64,000 nt of DNA from Geosiphon pyriformis (taxonomy: Eukaryota; Glomeromycota; Glomeromycetes; Archaeosporales; Geosiphonaceae). The notes under the pieces were generated by a model. The model searched no databases and was not told the origin of the DNA. It was given only the letters and a program-made list of their open reading frames with translations. The position numbers and the translations under genes are program-made. The stretch spans positions 458,589 to 522,588 of the forward strand of contig JAAOMT010000599.1 of assembly GCA_016748015.1 (NCBI GenBank), written 5' to 3'. The number at the start of each line of letters is the position of its first letter. Position 1 is the stretch's first letter. Positions 32,347 through 45,300 of the stretch are shown here, one piece after another.

Positions 32347-34705
32347 TAAAAGTAGTGCTCCTTGTAAAGTTGTTAAAATTTACTTATTTCTTTATTGTAT
32401 GGGTGATTATTCATATCTGCCACAATAATCAAAAAAACACTTTGTAGCACACAACAAAAACAACCTAAATTTTATTAAACTTAATTTTTTGTTTTTTTGT
32501 TTAATCTGTTTTCTTGTTAAAAAACAATGTAGTAGACAATTCTAAAATTTTTGAAACTGGTTCTTAAATAAACATTCAGCTAAAACCTATACAGTTTATA
32601 TAATCTATTTTTTTAATTAAGCTTATTTTAAAAAAACTCTTAAAGAAAAAAAAAACAACATTAATTAGTTCTTATATTTAATAATCTTTAAACAACAGCT
32701 TTCTGATTTCGAATATCTGAATTACCAAATTTACATTTGGATTGCTGCTCATTAGTTAATTAAAACATCTTTTAAAACAGAAAAAAAAAGCTACCAAACT
32801 ATTTTTGTTTTTGATTTCTTTTTAAATGAATTAAATCATTTTATATAAACAGCTTCTTTAAACCAATAACTGTTAACTTTATGCAAACAAACATTCTAAC
32901 CACTCTCTAAGATATACAAACTGCTTTAGAGCAAAAAAACAACACTTTACTATTATTATTTAGAAATAATATTTAAGACCTAATCAAATGGTTAAATGAC
33001 TTTAAAAAAGCAGTTACAGCCAACTAATATAATGTTAATTACAAGTTTTAAATCATTGGTGGTTATCTACAAAACTCTCTTGCTATTTGGCTTTTAAAAA
33101 AACCTGATACTAGTGCTTACCAAAAAATTATTAAATAGATACTAACAAATACTGAAAAAAAACATTCTTTTTATTATTCAATTTGAAAATAAATTCAGAA
33201 CTTCAATCTTAATATTTAAATAACACATAAAATTGGAAAAAAGAATCTAAGATTCAAGAAAAATAGTAACTAAATATGCTAAAACAATAAAAAAATTAAT
33301 TAAATAGGTAGATTTTAAAAAAAATTAGACAAAAAAACAAAAAATTTATTTTTTTACAAAAGAATTAAAAACCAACTTATCTTATGTTTTTTGGTCTCTT
33401 TTGGCTCTGAAAAATAATTCTATAATAAATATAATTATTAAATTTGTACAAAAAATAAAAAACAATCAAAGAATGCATTTAAAATTAACACTTTTAGTTT
33501 TTGCTTTTGCTTTTATTCTGGTTTCTGCTTCTTAAATAGCTGCTATCTCTTTTGTTATTCAAATCCAAGACTTCAATAAACAATTAATAGATAAACTTAC
33601 AGTTAATTTTGTTCAGTTATTAAAGTTTTTAGCACAAACAGTCAGAAATAACCAATAAGTACAAAAATTCAGATTTAAATTACATTTTAATCAGTTCTAA
33701 CAACCACTATATTAAAAACAGCAAAATTATGGCTCATCTGTGTATTATTATTGTGGACTAACTAAATATTTTTCAAGAAATTGCAACAATTTTCTATTGC
33801 TTTCTCCAGTTTCTAAAAACAATAATAATTAAAACAATAGATCCAACAACAATAATGTCTTTAATTAAAGACTTAATCATGCCAACATCAATTTCTTTAA
33901 AAAAAATTTCTTAGTTGAAGCCATTGTTAATTAGTTTTTAAACTGGTAAGCATATTTCTAAAGAGTAAAAATACAAGTCAATCAGAAAAAAACTTTTTTT
34001 ATGTTTATAATCTAATTAATAATGACTATAACATAAATGAATTAGCCATCAATTCCTTTAAATTTACAAGAAAAAAAAAGCCAAGATTAATTTTATTTCA
34101 AATTCTAATAAAGTCTTAACTTTTACTGCTAATAACAATAAATCATCAAAAGCCAAAGTTTTTAAAAATTCTTTAAAGTTAAAACTCCCAAAAATTGTAC
34201 AAAAATTTGAATCCTATTCTGTTGTTAAAGGTTTTATCAAAACCCCAGTTTATATTATCTTTGGCCAGTCAATAACTTATTTACAATTCAAAAAAAATCT
34301 TCACAAATTATTAATCCTAAAAAAAAAGATACCAAAAACCAACAAATACTCTTATTAAACTGAACTTGCTAACAATAATAATGTTATTTTTCTAATTTGT
34401 AAAACCCAAATGGCTGGTTATTTTATTAATTTGATTTTAAACAGTAAATTATCTGTTAGCATTATTGTTAAACAATTTTTTAAAGCAATTGGCAAAAAGA
34501 TTGATAAATCATTTACTTAATTAATAATTAATGTACATAGTAATAAAAAAAAAAGTCTAGGCATAGCCAAAACTGTTTCTGTTCACATTAATAATATTAG
34601 TATTAAAACTAACATGAAAATATCTAAAGCCAAGAAATACACCATAATTGTTAGCAATAAATAACTTAAAAAAGCCAAAGTTTTACTTGACTATGAACTA
34701 TATAA
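32347..34705 (+). pseudogene. Decayed E-family internal region (first ORF, gag, CCHC, protease)
   Basis: Primer-binding site mutated to TAGTGCTCCTTGTAAAG at 32353. The MGDYSYLP start is still legible at 32400. Gag follows at 32881-33570, the knuckle region near 33740 and the protease at 34380-34660, where the DSG reads NSK. Stops in every frame. At ~34705 the reading leaves the E-like sequence just after LDYELYKL and enters an integrase C-terminus. Confidence 0.7.
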
Positions 34706-35715
34706 GTTAAAACTTGATAACAAAGTACTAACAAAAATTGCACATGGAGATTAATTGAAACATTATCATTCCAGAAACAAATTAGTATATATTCCTCTTT
34801 AATTAATTCTGAAGATATTCCTCGAAATTTAGAACCAATAGTTATAATAAAACAATAACCAAACTTGAACACTTAATTTAACATTTTTACAATAATTTTT
34901 TTAATAATACACAAAAATAGAAAAATGGTAAATAATTACAAAAAACATTTAAATCCAAAAACAAATAAAAAACCCTATATCCAAAAATAATTTTCTTTAT
35001 TCTTTTTATTAATTAGTCATTTTTATCATGATTATTCCCCGAAATATTCAACAAATATCTCAAAAATTAATGTTAGCTTTAAAAATACTTTCTGACTTAT
35101 TCATAATAATTAATAAAAGTTAAATTAATTACATTCAGAAAGAAACCACAGTCCCAGTAGTAAATAATTCTCAGAATCATTACTCCTATAAAAGAAACAA
35201 AAGAAGTTACACTGGAAATTAATTACCAGAACTTTTAAAACAAGCTTTAAAAGAAAATCTCTTATTTGCTCTTATTAACATTTTACCAAATGCCACAATC
35301 CAACAAAAACTTCTACTATTTCTTAATGAACAAAACAATGAACATACCCTTATTTATAAATATTTTCAGATTGGAAAAACACTTTATGAACGAAAACTGG
35401 AACTTAAAGCAACAAACTTTACTCTTGAAGCTATACAAAAACAAATTTACAATAAATTTAAGACAGCAACTAAACCAACAAACACTTGCTACAAACTTAG
35501 AGCAGCTTTTAGACTCTATGATTTGTTTAATACTTGTGAAAATGCCCTACAAAATTCAATACTGCAACCAATAAAAATTCAATACATTGGTAAATTTACA
35601 GAACTGAAATTTTAACAATTTTCAAACCAGATTACTTCAATTATTTTGGACCACTACCTTAATATTACAGATAATGCTTAGACTTTAACGGAGCTCAGTT
35701 TTGAGAAAGAAATTA
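34706..35715 (+). pseudogene. Decayed integrase C-terminus and extra ORF of a beta-type element
   Basis: KLKLDNKVLTKIAHGD*LKHYH matches the end of copy A's integrase pattern (AYKLRLDN...LKPYH). A further reading (35266-35574, 102 residues, Leu/Gln/Asn-rich) lies where the extra ORF is expected, upstream of a beta LTR. Copy C's own extra ORF is beyond the window, so the beta assignment rests on the following LTR. Confidence 0.45.
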
Positions 35716-36688
35716 TGTTACCAGTAGAATTTTAGCTATTAATTAGCATGAAATTACTCTCATAATTCTTATTATTAATTAGCATATATAATTATTATTT
35801 CAATTATTACTTATTATTTAATCAAATTAGCAATTATTATTATTCAACCAATAATCTGATTTGTATCATAGAAATTAAGATGATCAAATTACACAATATC
35901 CTGACCCATGTAACATAGTCAAAATTCGCCGAAATTAATAAAAATTGGCCGAAATAATCAATAGTTCAGTAAAATAACTTGTAGTTTGCCGAAATATATC
36001 TTTAGTTTACCCAAAATTGTAGCAAAAAGAAAAGTACAAGTTCAAAGACTAATACTACAACAAGTTGTATAAAAGAAGAGCTTCTCTTTTTAAAAAAAAG
36101 GTATTTTCTCATATTTTATCATAGTATCTTACTTTAGATATCGTAATTAGAACAAATTATTTGTTACAAAATCCAATAAAAATTAAAATATTCAAAAACC
36201 AAATTCTTAAATTATTATACTTGAAATTCCCTCAACACAACTAACGTTTTGAAATTGATTAGCTACCAATTTCAGTAATCTGTTAGTGACTCCAGACCTG
36301 AATAGAAAATGTTTTCCTTAACAAAATTCTATTTTTTTTATATTTCTTTTATTTATTTTTTATTTTCTTATCATAATCATTTAGGTAGTCTACAGATGAG
36401 ATTTCTGTAGAAGAGTTGATTTTCACAGCAAAAATAACTACACATTTTTAGTGAGCTTCCAGACAAACAATTCCTGGGAAAGAGTTGATATTTACTACAA
36501 CATAACTACACAAAGTAACTGGTACAGAATTGGTTATTTCATTTATAAGCCTAGCAGTTCAAATTATAGGAGATAATTTGAAGATAAATTCAGTTATTGG
36601 AGGTTCAATTACTTTTAGAAAACGTGAATTTACAATAAAACAGACATCAACAACATTTAAAAAAAGAGACCAAAAACCTTTAGTAATA
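35716..36688 (+). repeat. beta-family LTR (973 bp), partly decayed
   Basis: TGTTACCAGTAG...TTTAGTAATA; aligns end to end with 56509-57489. Contains TATAAAAG at 36069, a pyrimidine tract at 36330-36370 and CCGAAAT repeats at 35925-36015. CCAG follows at 36689; no matching duplication is visible on the left. Confidence 0.8.
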
Positions 36689-37540
36689 CCAGAAACACCC
36701 AAATAACCTTTTATTTTGTGCCAGCTGATGTCCAAATTCTTTTTATGAATAATACCTACAATGTTATAATGTTTGATCCAACATCTGTTTTAGAAGTCTG
36801 GATATATCAAATCTAATTCCGATTTGCAAGCATCCAAAGCAGTTTGACTGTTTAAAAAAAGTTGAATTGAACTAAAAGAAGAGACACATTTGAGCACCAG
36901 CAAAATAGCCTGCAACTCTGTCATAGTAGAAAACACCAATCTAGAAACCCTAACACCTAAACCAAAATTTATATCCTTAAAAAAAAACAGCCATACCAGC
37001 CCTTATGTTGACTGTTCTCAGACTACACAGAAATCCATTTGTATAAACAGAAAGACAATTGGCATTAACACCCAATAAACAATTATAGACGACCCTAAGT
37101 TCATAAAAACCAAGAATATTTAACAAACCAATGTTCTCTAAGAAAGGAAAACAAACAAGAAGAGAAATCACACCATTAAAAAAATGAATTAAAAGTTTAA
37201 ACCAATTGGGAACCAGGCCACAAGAGTCTAATCTCTTCCATTTTTTGAATGTTTTTCAATTAAAGATTGCACTAACATGATTATAAAGTTGGTCCACAAA
37301 AACAATTTTATACCACCAAAGCAAAAAAATACACTTAAAATACATCAATCCACCAAGAACAAGTGACATAAGAATATTATTCTGAAAACAAAAAGCATTG
37401 GTCATAAGACCACCCAAAGACAGATTATACTCTAGAAAAATACAAATTATACCAGCCAAAAAATTATTTAACAAATTGATATTAATATAAATCAAAAAAA
37501 GTAAAAAGTAGTGTAAATGCCAGCTGAGCACCTATAGGTT
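36689..37540 (-). pseudogene. LINE RNase H domain (copy 2)
   Basis: VYTNGFLCSLRTVNIRAGMAVFF near 37065 corresponds to the first RNase H strand, with Asp changed to Asn. AELQAI and LF.NSQTALDAC follow near 36930-36830, and the end HKIKGYLGVSG is at 36690. Upstream, IVFVDQLYNHVSAIFN (37260-37310) is a conserved segment between RT and RNase H. Confidence 0.6.
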
Positions 37541-39240
37541 ATGTAACTTATACACAAAAAAACAACCCAAAACCCTATTAAAATTAGCAAAATAGACAAT
37601 AGAAACCAACTTGTTTTCTGCTTAAATCTGTTTAAAAAATTTTAAATCATATAAAAAAGAGTGATATATTGTATTATTGGGAAAATTAAGTGACAGACCA
37701 AATTTGGATTTCAAGTTCTTGCAAATCAGAGTATCTTATTTATTACACACACCAATAAAAATAAAGCTGAATTGAGTTTTATAACTAATAATAAGATAAA
37801 AAACTGCTAACATTAGATATAAAAACTGTTTATTAGAGATTGCTTTTCTCAAAACAAGATTGGCAAAAAATTGAACATCTGAATACATCTTAGCCAAGCT
37901 AGACTTAAACAAACCCTTAGAAGATAAAAAAATGTTCAGATAGTAATAAAATTCTCTTTTTTTGGCAATAAAAATAGGCAAGTTACTGATAGACAAAGAT
38001 AAACTTGCAACTCTGCAGTTAATAAAAATGGCCACTGCCTTATTATTGTTTATAAAAATGTTATTAATTCTAAAAAATTCACTAACAATGCTGAGAATAT
38101 GCTGTGTGGCAGTTTGACTATTATCAACTCAGATCGTATTATTAACAAATATACTAGCAGCAAGAAAAAAGATCAGCCCAGCCTGAGATTCAGATCAGCC
38201 AGTTTTGACAACATAATAAGAATTCAATATATAATCATACACTCTTCTGTTTCTTAACTTTACACAAAAACAGATTATAAAATATGTACCAAAGAAGAGA
38301 TGAGAAAACTTCCTCTTAATTTAACCCATCATAAACCTGATAACTACCAGTTAAACCAAAATCAGTTATAACTCTGTTAATTTGATTATTGTGAATACTA
38401 CCAAAAAATTTAATGAATCTGCCACACATTTTGACCTTAATCAAACTTTTCTTGAGATGTTTCTATCCAACAGAATCATAACTCTTGTGTATGTCTTCTA
38501 AAACCAGCCACAATTTATAGTTCTTTTCCAAGACATCTTCTACTATTAAGCCAATAGCAAAAATAGGAAATTGTGTTGTTGTACTTTTAGAACAAAAAAA
38601 TTATCCTTATGAAGAACATCAAAAGTGCTGCAAGTCAAAGAGATCCTGTCTGAAAAAATTTTAGAAAGAACTTTACAAGTTGTTTTAATTAAGACAATAG
38701 GTCAAGTATTTGTAAAAACACTTTCCTTACTTATATGATTTGGGAATTATTAAGACTCAAGCCTCCTTTCAAGAACCAGACACTGACTTACAAGTCAAAT
38801 AAGAATTCAAAAGCACTAAAAGCATATCTAACACAGATTTGTCACAATGTTTTCACAATTCATTTGAGATATTAGAAAGACTGGCAGTTTTTCCATTGAA
38901 CAAAGCCAAGATTACATCAAGCATTTCATCAAAACTAATCAGACACATTACATTTAAGAAGGCATCATTAAAAACATAATCCAAAGATTAATACTGGTGA
39001 GACCAATTATCAGAGAGATCAGAAACCACAACATACTTCCAAGTCCAGTCTTCTATAATTATATCTACTTTTGCTTTGACCTGATTGGACTCCAAAATCA
39101 GTTTATCTTCAATAACCAGATGGTTTAATACCACTCTGCAAAAAGAATGTTTTAATATATTTCTAATAGTGTGACTTTTGTTTAGTTCAAAATCCTCCAT
39201 TTTTTTGTCAATTGCTGATCTAATTCAAGACTTTTTAGCA
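37541..39240 (-). pseudogene. LINE reverse transcriptase domain (copy 2)
   Basis: Legible blocks, in reading order: FDEMLDVILALFNGKTASL near 38930, decayed LKGTTTQSP-like text near 38600, and the active site near 38150. There the FVDD-type box reads FVNN with the following Trp as TGA. C-terminal: FIAKKREFYYYLNIFLSSKG, SLAKMYSDVQFFANLVLRKAISNKQFLYL (37736-38035). Both catalytic Asp codons are lost by G-to-A changes. Confidence 0.7.
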
Positions 39241-40440
39241 CATCTTAATTCTATCATCTTAGAAGAGCAATAAAACTTCTTAATCTTAGCCAGAGCAGAC
39301 CTAATAACATTAAAATGAGATTCCAAAAAGAAAAGAAACTTCACTACAAAGGCATTAACAGAATCAAAACCACCTTATATATCCAACAATGATACAAACT
39401 CATCATGAGACACTTGACAAGAGGCTTTAACAATCTTAAATACCAAAAGTTCTAGCTTGTAAAATTTGGATAATTTCTTAATATATACACTATCATATTC
39501 TTTGAACTATTTCTTCTTAAAAATCTTTTCAGCTGACAAACATACTGCTTTGTGAACAGCATCTTACATTATGTTCAAATCTGAAAACTTACTAGATACA
39601 CAAAATTTATCAGAAAACATAGCTGCATTTGCAGCTATAGCATCCTTAAACTTGGCCCACTTGGCATTATTAGCATCTTTAAAATTGAATTTCCAATGGT
39701 TTTTGTTTGCTTGTTTGTGAAGAGAGTGCAACTGTGTATCCAATAATTCACTTAAACTCATTGACACAAAAACAGCTCTATAATCAGTATTAAAATATTC
39801 ACCAATAAACAAGATATTGTAACATACCACCACATTGACCAAGTTTAAAAAAACAAACACATAATCAATTGTTTTTTTGGCACTTCTCAAGTTTTTTTAT
39901 GTGTGATTTTTCTTAACTAGACTTCCCAACAGAGAATTGGCCAAACCCAAGTCATAATATTTCTTAAAACTAACATACTTGCATGAACCATTTTTATTGA
40001 AATTATCACTTAGAATAACAAAAAAAAATTTATTAACAGCCTTAGCTATCAAAAAATTAATATCATTAGCTTAAAAAAAACAAGTAACTATTAAGGCTCT
40101 AGCATAAAGTCTTAGAATTAAAACAGAAAGTTTATTTTTAAAAAGAAGCTTGACAAAAAAAAACTGACCAGATATCTCCAAAATCTTGTATACATGTCTA
40201 AACAGAGAATTATCTATAACAATTACGACATCAGAACCTAAATAACCAGAGTCTAATCCAGAAGTGAAAACTCAAACACCATTAATTTATTAGTAATCCA
40301 CAGATGAATCTTTTCTTTTAACTTTGTTTCTGTAAAAATTAAAACCAAATTGTTTATATTCTTGTGCCATTGAACAACATCTGCTTGCTTAGCAGGGTTG
40401 TTTATGCCTCTTATATTACATGTAGCCACCTTCTAGACAA
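39241..40440 (-). pseudogene. LINE AP-type endonuclease domain (copy 2)
   Basis: ATCNIRGINNPAKQADVVQWHK and FTETKLK (catalytic Glu box) near 40430-40310; TDYRAVFVSMSL near 39775, where SDHRAV is expected and the catalytic His is Tyr. LHSLHKQANKNHWKFNFKDAN leads to the RT linker. The domain nicks target DNA in LINE retrotransposition. A long middle part is full of stops. Confidence 0.68.
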
Positions 40441-42290
40441 AATCAATTATTGGGGAGAATGGACAACAGGCATCAAACCAGCATTGTCTACTTTGGCCAT
40501 CAGACTTATAATAGTAACTGAGAAATTTTTCAAAGTCACTTTCAACTTCAAAATTACAGATTGATCAAAAACTACTACTTCCATAATAGTTTCAATACCA
40601 GTAGTTATATCTGAACCCTCACTTATTACTATATTTATCTCTTGATTCTGTAATGAAGAGATCACTAATGGTTAACATTCAGGGCTAAGCTGGAAAACCA
40701 TTGGTCCAAATGTGTCCAACCTTTTAGCCAACATGTTCTGCAAGGTTGATGAGACTGTGCTCAAGAGTGGCAAACCTATTATTCAGTTTTATAGATACCA
40801 GTGGAGTAGACTCTATTTCTAAAAAGGAGCCAAAACTAGACAAATCATTACTAGCAAAAAGAGGAGAAAAAGATAATCTATCAACAATTTTTGCCCAAGA
40901 AGCACTACTAAAAGAAACAGAGTAAGCAACTGGTGCCAAATGCTTGGCATAGATGGCTGCCAGTCTGCTTTTATTTTTTTCAGATAACACCCTATGAGAA
41001 AAAGCATCAAGAAAATTTTTCTCACCTAAAGGACAGCCCAATGATATATGTCTTATCTTTTCATACTTATCACATTTGAAGAAACCCAACTGAAACCAGT
41101 GCAGATTGGCACCTCTTAAAACCAAAGTAATTCCCATAATAGTGGCAAGTAAATTGGCAGAGTTAAAACATACCACAGCACATCTGAATTGAACATATAT
41201 AACCAGATAATAATTAATAATACAAGTTTTACTACCAACTAATCCAATAAAGTTTCAGATATCATGTGCATTTGTTCTCATTAGCAATATATACAACAAT
41301 ACTTTATGATTATTTCTTATATCCCATAATTTCTTGTTCATGTTAGTCCTAGCAATATAAACTGCATCTTTCCCAATTAAGATAAACTATTTTGTTACAG
41401 CCAAATTGGCTTGATCTATCTGTTTAAATTCTACAATAGCTTTCTGCCAAAGACTTACCAATTGTATCTTAATCGACTTAATAACACCAAACTTAAATAG
41501 CACAGTACACACAGTCTTAGCTAATGTTTCAACTGGAATTTTTTTACTATTACAGTCTAATTAACAGATTTCTTGAAATTAGTATTCATTATGATCTTCA
41601 CATCTTCAGCCTTTTTAGAAGCCTGTGCCATACTTAATTCAGAAGTAAATGTTGTCTTAATAATCTCAGCAAATTTTGAGGAAGTAAAAGCCTTCCCAAA
41701 ACCATTGATTTTTGAAAACAACTTTCTAACTGCCACCAGCTTTTCATGAGAGAATTTCCCAACTATCTTATCCAAACCAATATCTAAAGTGAATGATTTT
41801 TTAATTGAAACATTAACCAATATCTTCAAAGAAGGAGAGAAGTCCAGAGGAGTGTTCAACAAAATATCATTATTATTATCATCACTCAAAAAGTTAATTT
41901 TGTTCAAAAATTTTCTCAATACCTTTTTGGTTTTAACATGTGAGTCTTTTGGAGTTTAGTCTGCATTTTTACTACCAAAAGTGGCTTCATTATTATAATC
42001 AAAACTGGTCTTCTTAATTAAACACTCTTCTTCTATGTCAATGCTATTAAATTCTGTAATATCACCAGTTTCCAAACTTCAAGAACAGTCACCTATTACT
42101 TTAGCAAAAATTTTCTTAGTTTTAATATTATTCTTCAAAATTTCATTTTTTCTTTTCTTTCTTAAAAGCATAGGCTTAAAACCACTAACCAAACCAGAAT
42201 TTTTGACAGCTTCTTTTATGACAGCAATACTAGAGTCAACAGTAGTCTTGTAATTAAGCAAAAACGGTTTGGATTTATTATACTAAATAA
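40441..42290 (-). pseudogene. LINE ORF1 protein (copy 2)
   Basis: Three readable pieces: MLNYKTT... (42079-42261), KFLNKINFLSDDNNNDILL to NTNFKKSVN (41557-41919), and 40724-41176. The last piece contains KCDKYEKIRHISLGC, a CCHC knuckle with its second Cys replaced by Tyr, and an Ala/Ser/Leu-rich C-terminus ending HSLINLAEHVG, probably a coiled coil. It aligns with copy 1. Role: RNA binding. 42262-42340 is an AT-rich leader. Confidence 0.7.
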
Positions 42291-42399
42291 TTAAAAAACT
42301 TTTGACTCTTTTTTGGAAATTTTGAATGAAAAAAAGAAAGAAGTTTCAAAAAAAAATTTTATTTTATTATTAAAATTTTTAATATTAAAATTTATTTAT

Positions 42400-45300
42400 T
42401 TTTGGTTTTTAAGTAAAATTATTTTTATTAAAATCATGTATAATATTCTTTACAAACTTTTTTAGTTATATTATTATTAGAAAAAAAACCTTATTTTTTT
42501 TCTATATCTCAAATTTTTGAAAAAATGCTTTATTTTAAAAAAAGTTTTTTTCTGTTTTTGCTTATTTTTACTATTTAATTAGATATCTTAAAACTTTTTT
42601 TGTTTAAATACAAGACTGTTAATATTAGCAGAAATTTAAATATAAAAGAATTCAAAAAAAAATCTAGCATTAGTTTTATGGTTTCAAATTTGTTTGTCAA
42701 AAAAAATACAAAGATAGTGTTTTGAAAAAACTTATTATTAGAGCCAATACTGAAGTTTTTTAAAAGTTAATTAAGACTGGTTGAATGACTGGTTTAAATG
42801 TTGACAATACTATTAATACTAAAAGTGTAAATATAAATAAAAAGTTTCTAGTTAAAAAGACTAGCTTTCAACTTGATAGTAATAATAAGTCAAAGTTTAA
42901 AGATATTAACATAACTTCTAAAAAACTGAATAAAATTATTATTAAGCATATACTTAAAAAGTTTTTTAAACAGATTAATTTTGATGTTAGCAATAATAAT
43001 AAAAACAATGTTTTGAATAACTTTTTTTTTTTTAAGTCTTTGGTAAATATTCTGGTTTGTAAATTTTTGCTTTGAATATTAATCTCTTTGCTGTGTTTAA
43101 AAAATTAGCTCAAAATAAACTAAAAATTATTAAAAAAATTTTTTGATATTAATGATTTTGAAAGAGTCTTTATTTTTTTAAAATTTAGTGTAATAATCTG
43201 AATATTATTTACTTTTAAAAAAACAATATTGGTTATGACAAATTTGGCTAATAATCAAATTATTATAATAAATTCTAATTTTAAAAGACCAATAAACAAT
43301 TATATAAATTAGACAATAATCATAAAAAAAATTTCTGTGAAAATATTTGTGGAGGTTGTATGAATTGTGCTTATTAATTTTGGTACTATTAAGTTAATTA
43401 AAATATAATTAGTAGAGCTATAACAAAAAACAATTATAGAATTAAAAAATTAGAATTAAACTAATTTTTTGGTATTTAAATAGTCTATTTTTATTAAGAA
43501 AAATACAATTTGTGTGATCAGAATTAATATTAATAAACAATTATAAAAAAGTTAGAAATATGTTTAGAGTTTTGCTTTATATCTCTCTTATAAAAACAAA
43601 TATTTATAATCTTTGAACTTTTATTGGTTTAATTAAAAAAAAACTTGTATAATTAATTGTAACTTTATTAATTACAATTATATTAAGTACACAACTATGT
43701 ATTTTGATTCAGAAAAAAGCTTGGTTAAAACAATTACTATAATCTTTGTTATAAAAAATATTGTATTTTGTTGGTCTTATTTGTTTTTGATTTTTTATTC
43801 AGTTTATAATAAGCTTAATTATATCTTTTTTAGATGAAGTTTAATTAATAATAGACTAATATTTAAGAAAAAAAGCTTTTTATTTGGCTCTAAACCAGTT
43901 TAAGTTAACTTGTATTTATACAAAAAATCTGTTTTTATTATCTATTCAGTAATTTTTAGAGGTAAATCTTAAATGTCTGTTGTTAATAAATTTTTTATTA
44001 AATATTTTCTGGTATTTTTTTTTGGTTTGGTTTTTTAAATAAAATTAAATCTTTTTCAATAATTATGAATGATTTGAAACTGTATTTTAACAAAATTAAA
44101 AGTAGTTTTACTAGCTTTATAAAAAATTAGATATATTTGTGTTAGTAATTTTTTAGTTTAGCTCTAAATATTAATTGTTAATAATCTTTTTATCATAAGA
44201 TCAAATAAATAATATAGTAATAAAAAAAGGTTTAAATGTGTTTACTAGTAACAAAACTGCTATTAAGCTAAATATTTTAGTATTTTCTGATATAATTAAA
44301 TTAAAAATTCAATTAAAAGATTTAATTAGCTTGGTTATAAATTTGTTGACAAGATTTAATAGTCTGAATTTAGCTTAAAGTGTGCTTTTTTCTTTAATAT
44401 CTTAATAATCAGTCTTATTTAAAAGATTACTATATACAATATAAAAAAAATAAACAATTTTGCTAAGCAAAATAATATTATTAAGTAACATAAAGAATTA
44501 AAAATTGATATTTTAATTGTTACTAAAATTAAACTTAATTCTAATATCAAGTCATAGGTTGCAAATAAGTTTGCAAATATAAAAATATTTACTTTTGGTT
44601 TAAATTCAAGTTATTTAGATGCTAATATGACTTTAATTGTAAATAAATACTTAATTAAATATATTTTAAAAATTTTAGAAGTTTTTAATAGACTTTTAAT
44701 AAGTTGTTTATTATTTAAAAACAAATAATCAGTTTTTGTTTTAAGTTTATATGCAGATATATTTTTAGAAAGATATTTGAATTAAGCAAATATTATCAAT
44801 TTTTTTATTGTTAATATATTTAATAAGAATAATTTTGTTATTTTGAAAAGTAATTTCAATAAAAAAGTGTTAAGTATAGTATTAATTTTAAGAAATATGT
44901 GAATATAGATTTAATTAATTCTTTAGTTGATAGTTTATTTGTTAAACTTTTTATGTAAAAAAACTTAAAAAAAGTTAGAAAGACAATTAATTATATTTTT
45001 ACATTGTTAAATTTGGTTAATGTTTTTACTAACAAAAAAGTTTTGAATGTAGATAATTTTTTTAATATTAATTATCTTATAGTTTTTGTTTTGATTGGAT
45101 TAAATAGTATTTTAGATATATATTAAAGTATTTTTTACAAGCAAACTAACAGAAACTAATAAAAATACAACTTTAAAAAAATTAATATAACCTAATAAAT
45201 TCTGTTTAAGAATACTATATTGGCAAATATTATTGTGTTTAATAAAAACTTTGATTATATAAAAAAAATTTCTGATTTAAATATTATGTAGAATATTATT

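Larger units (their letters stand above)
36689..42340 (-). mobile_element. LINE copy 2 (ORF1, endonuclease, RT, RNase H), 3' end cut
   Basis: 5.65 kb non-LTR retrotransposon. The order ORF1 - AP-type endonuclease - RT - RNase H is read on the minus strand. Many stops and lost catalytic residues fit transitions. The 3' end stops inside RNase H against a beta LTR, so tail and poly(A) are missing. The 5' end faces decayed LINE copy 3 head to head. Similar LINEs are, from memory, frequent in Glomeromycotina. Confidence 0.8.

Noticed and set aside
36890-37078. Plus-strand 62-codon ORF
   Set aside because: It is the antisense of the LINE RNase H region on the minus strand.
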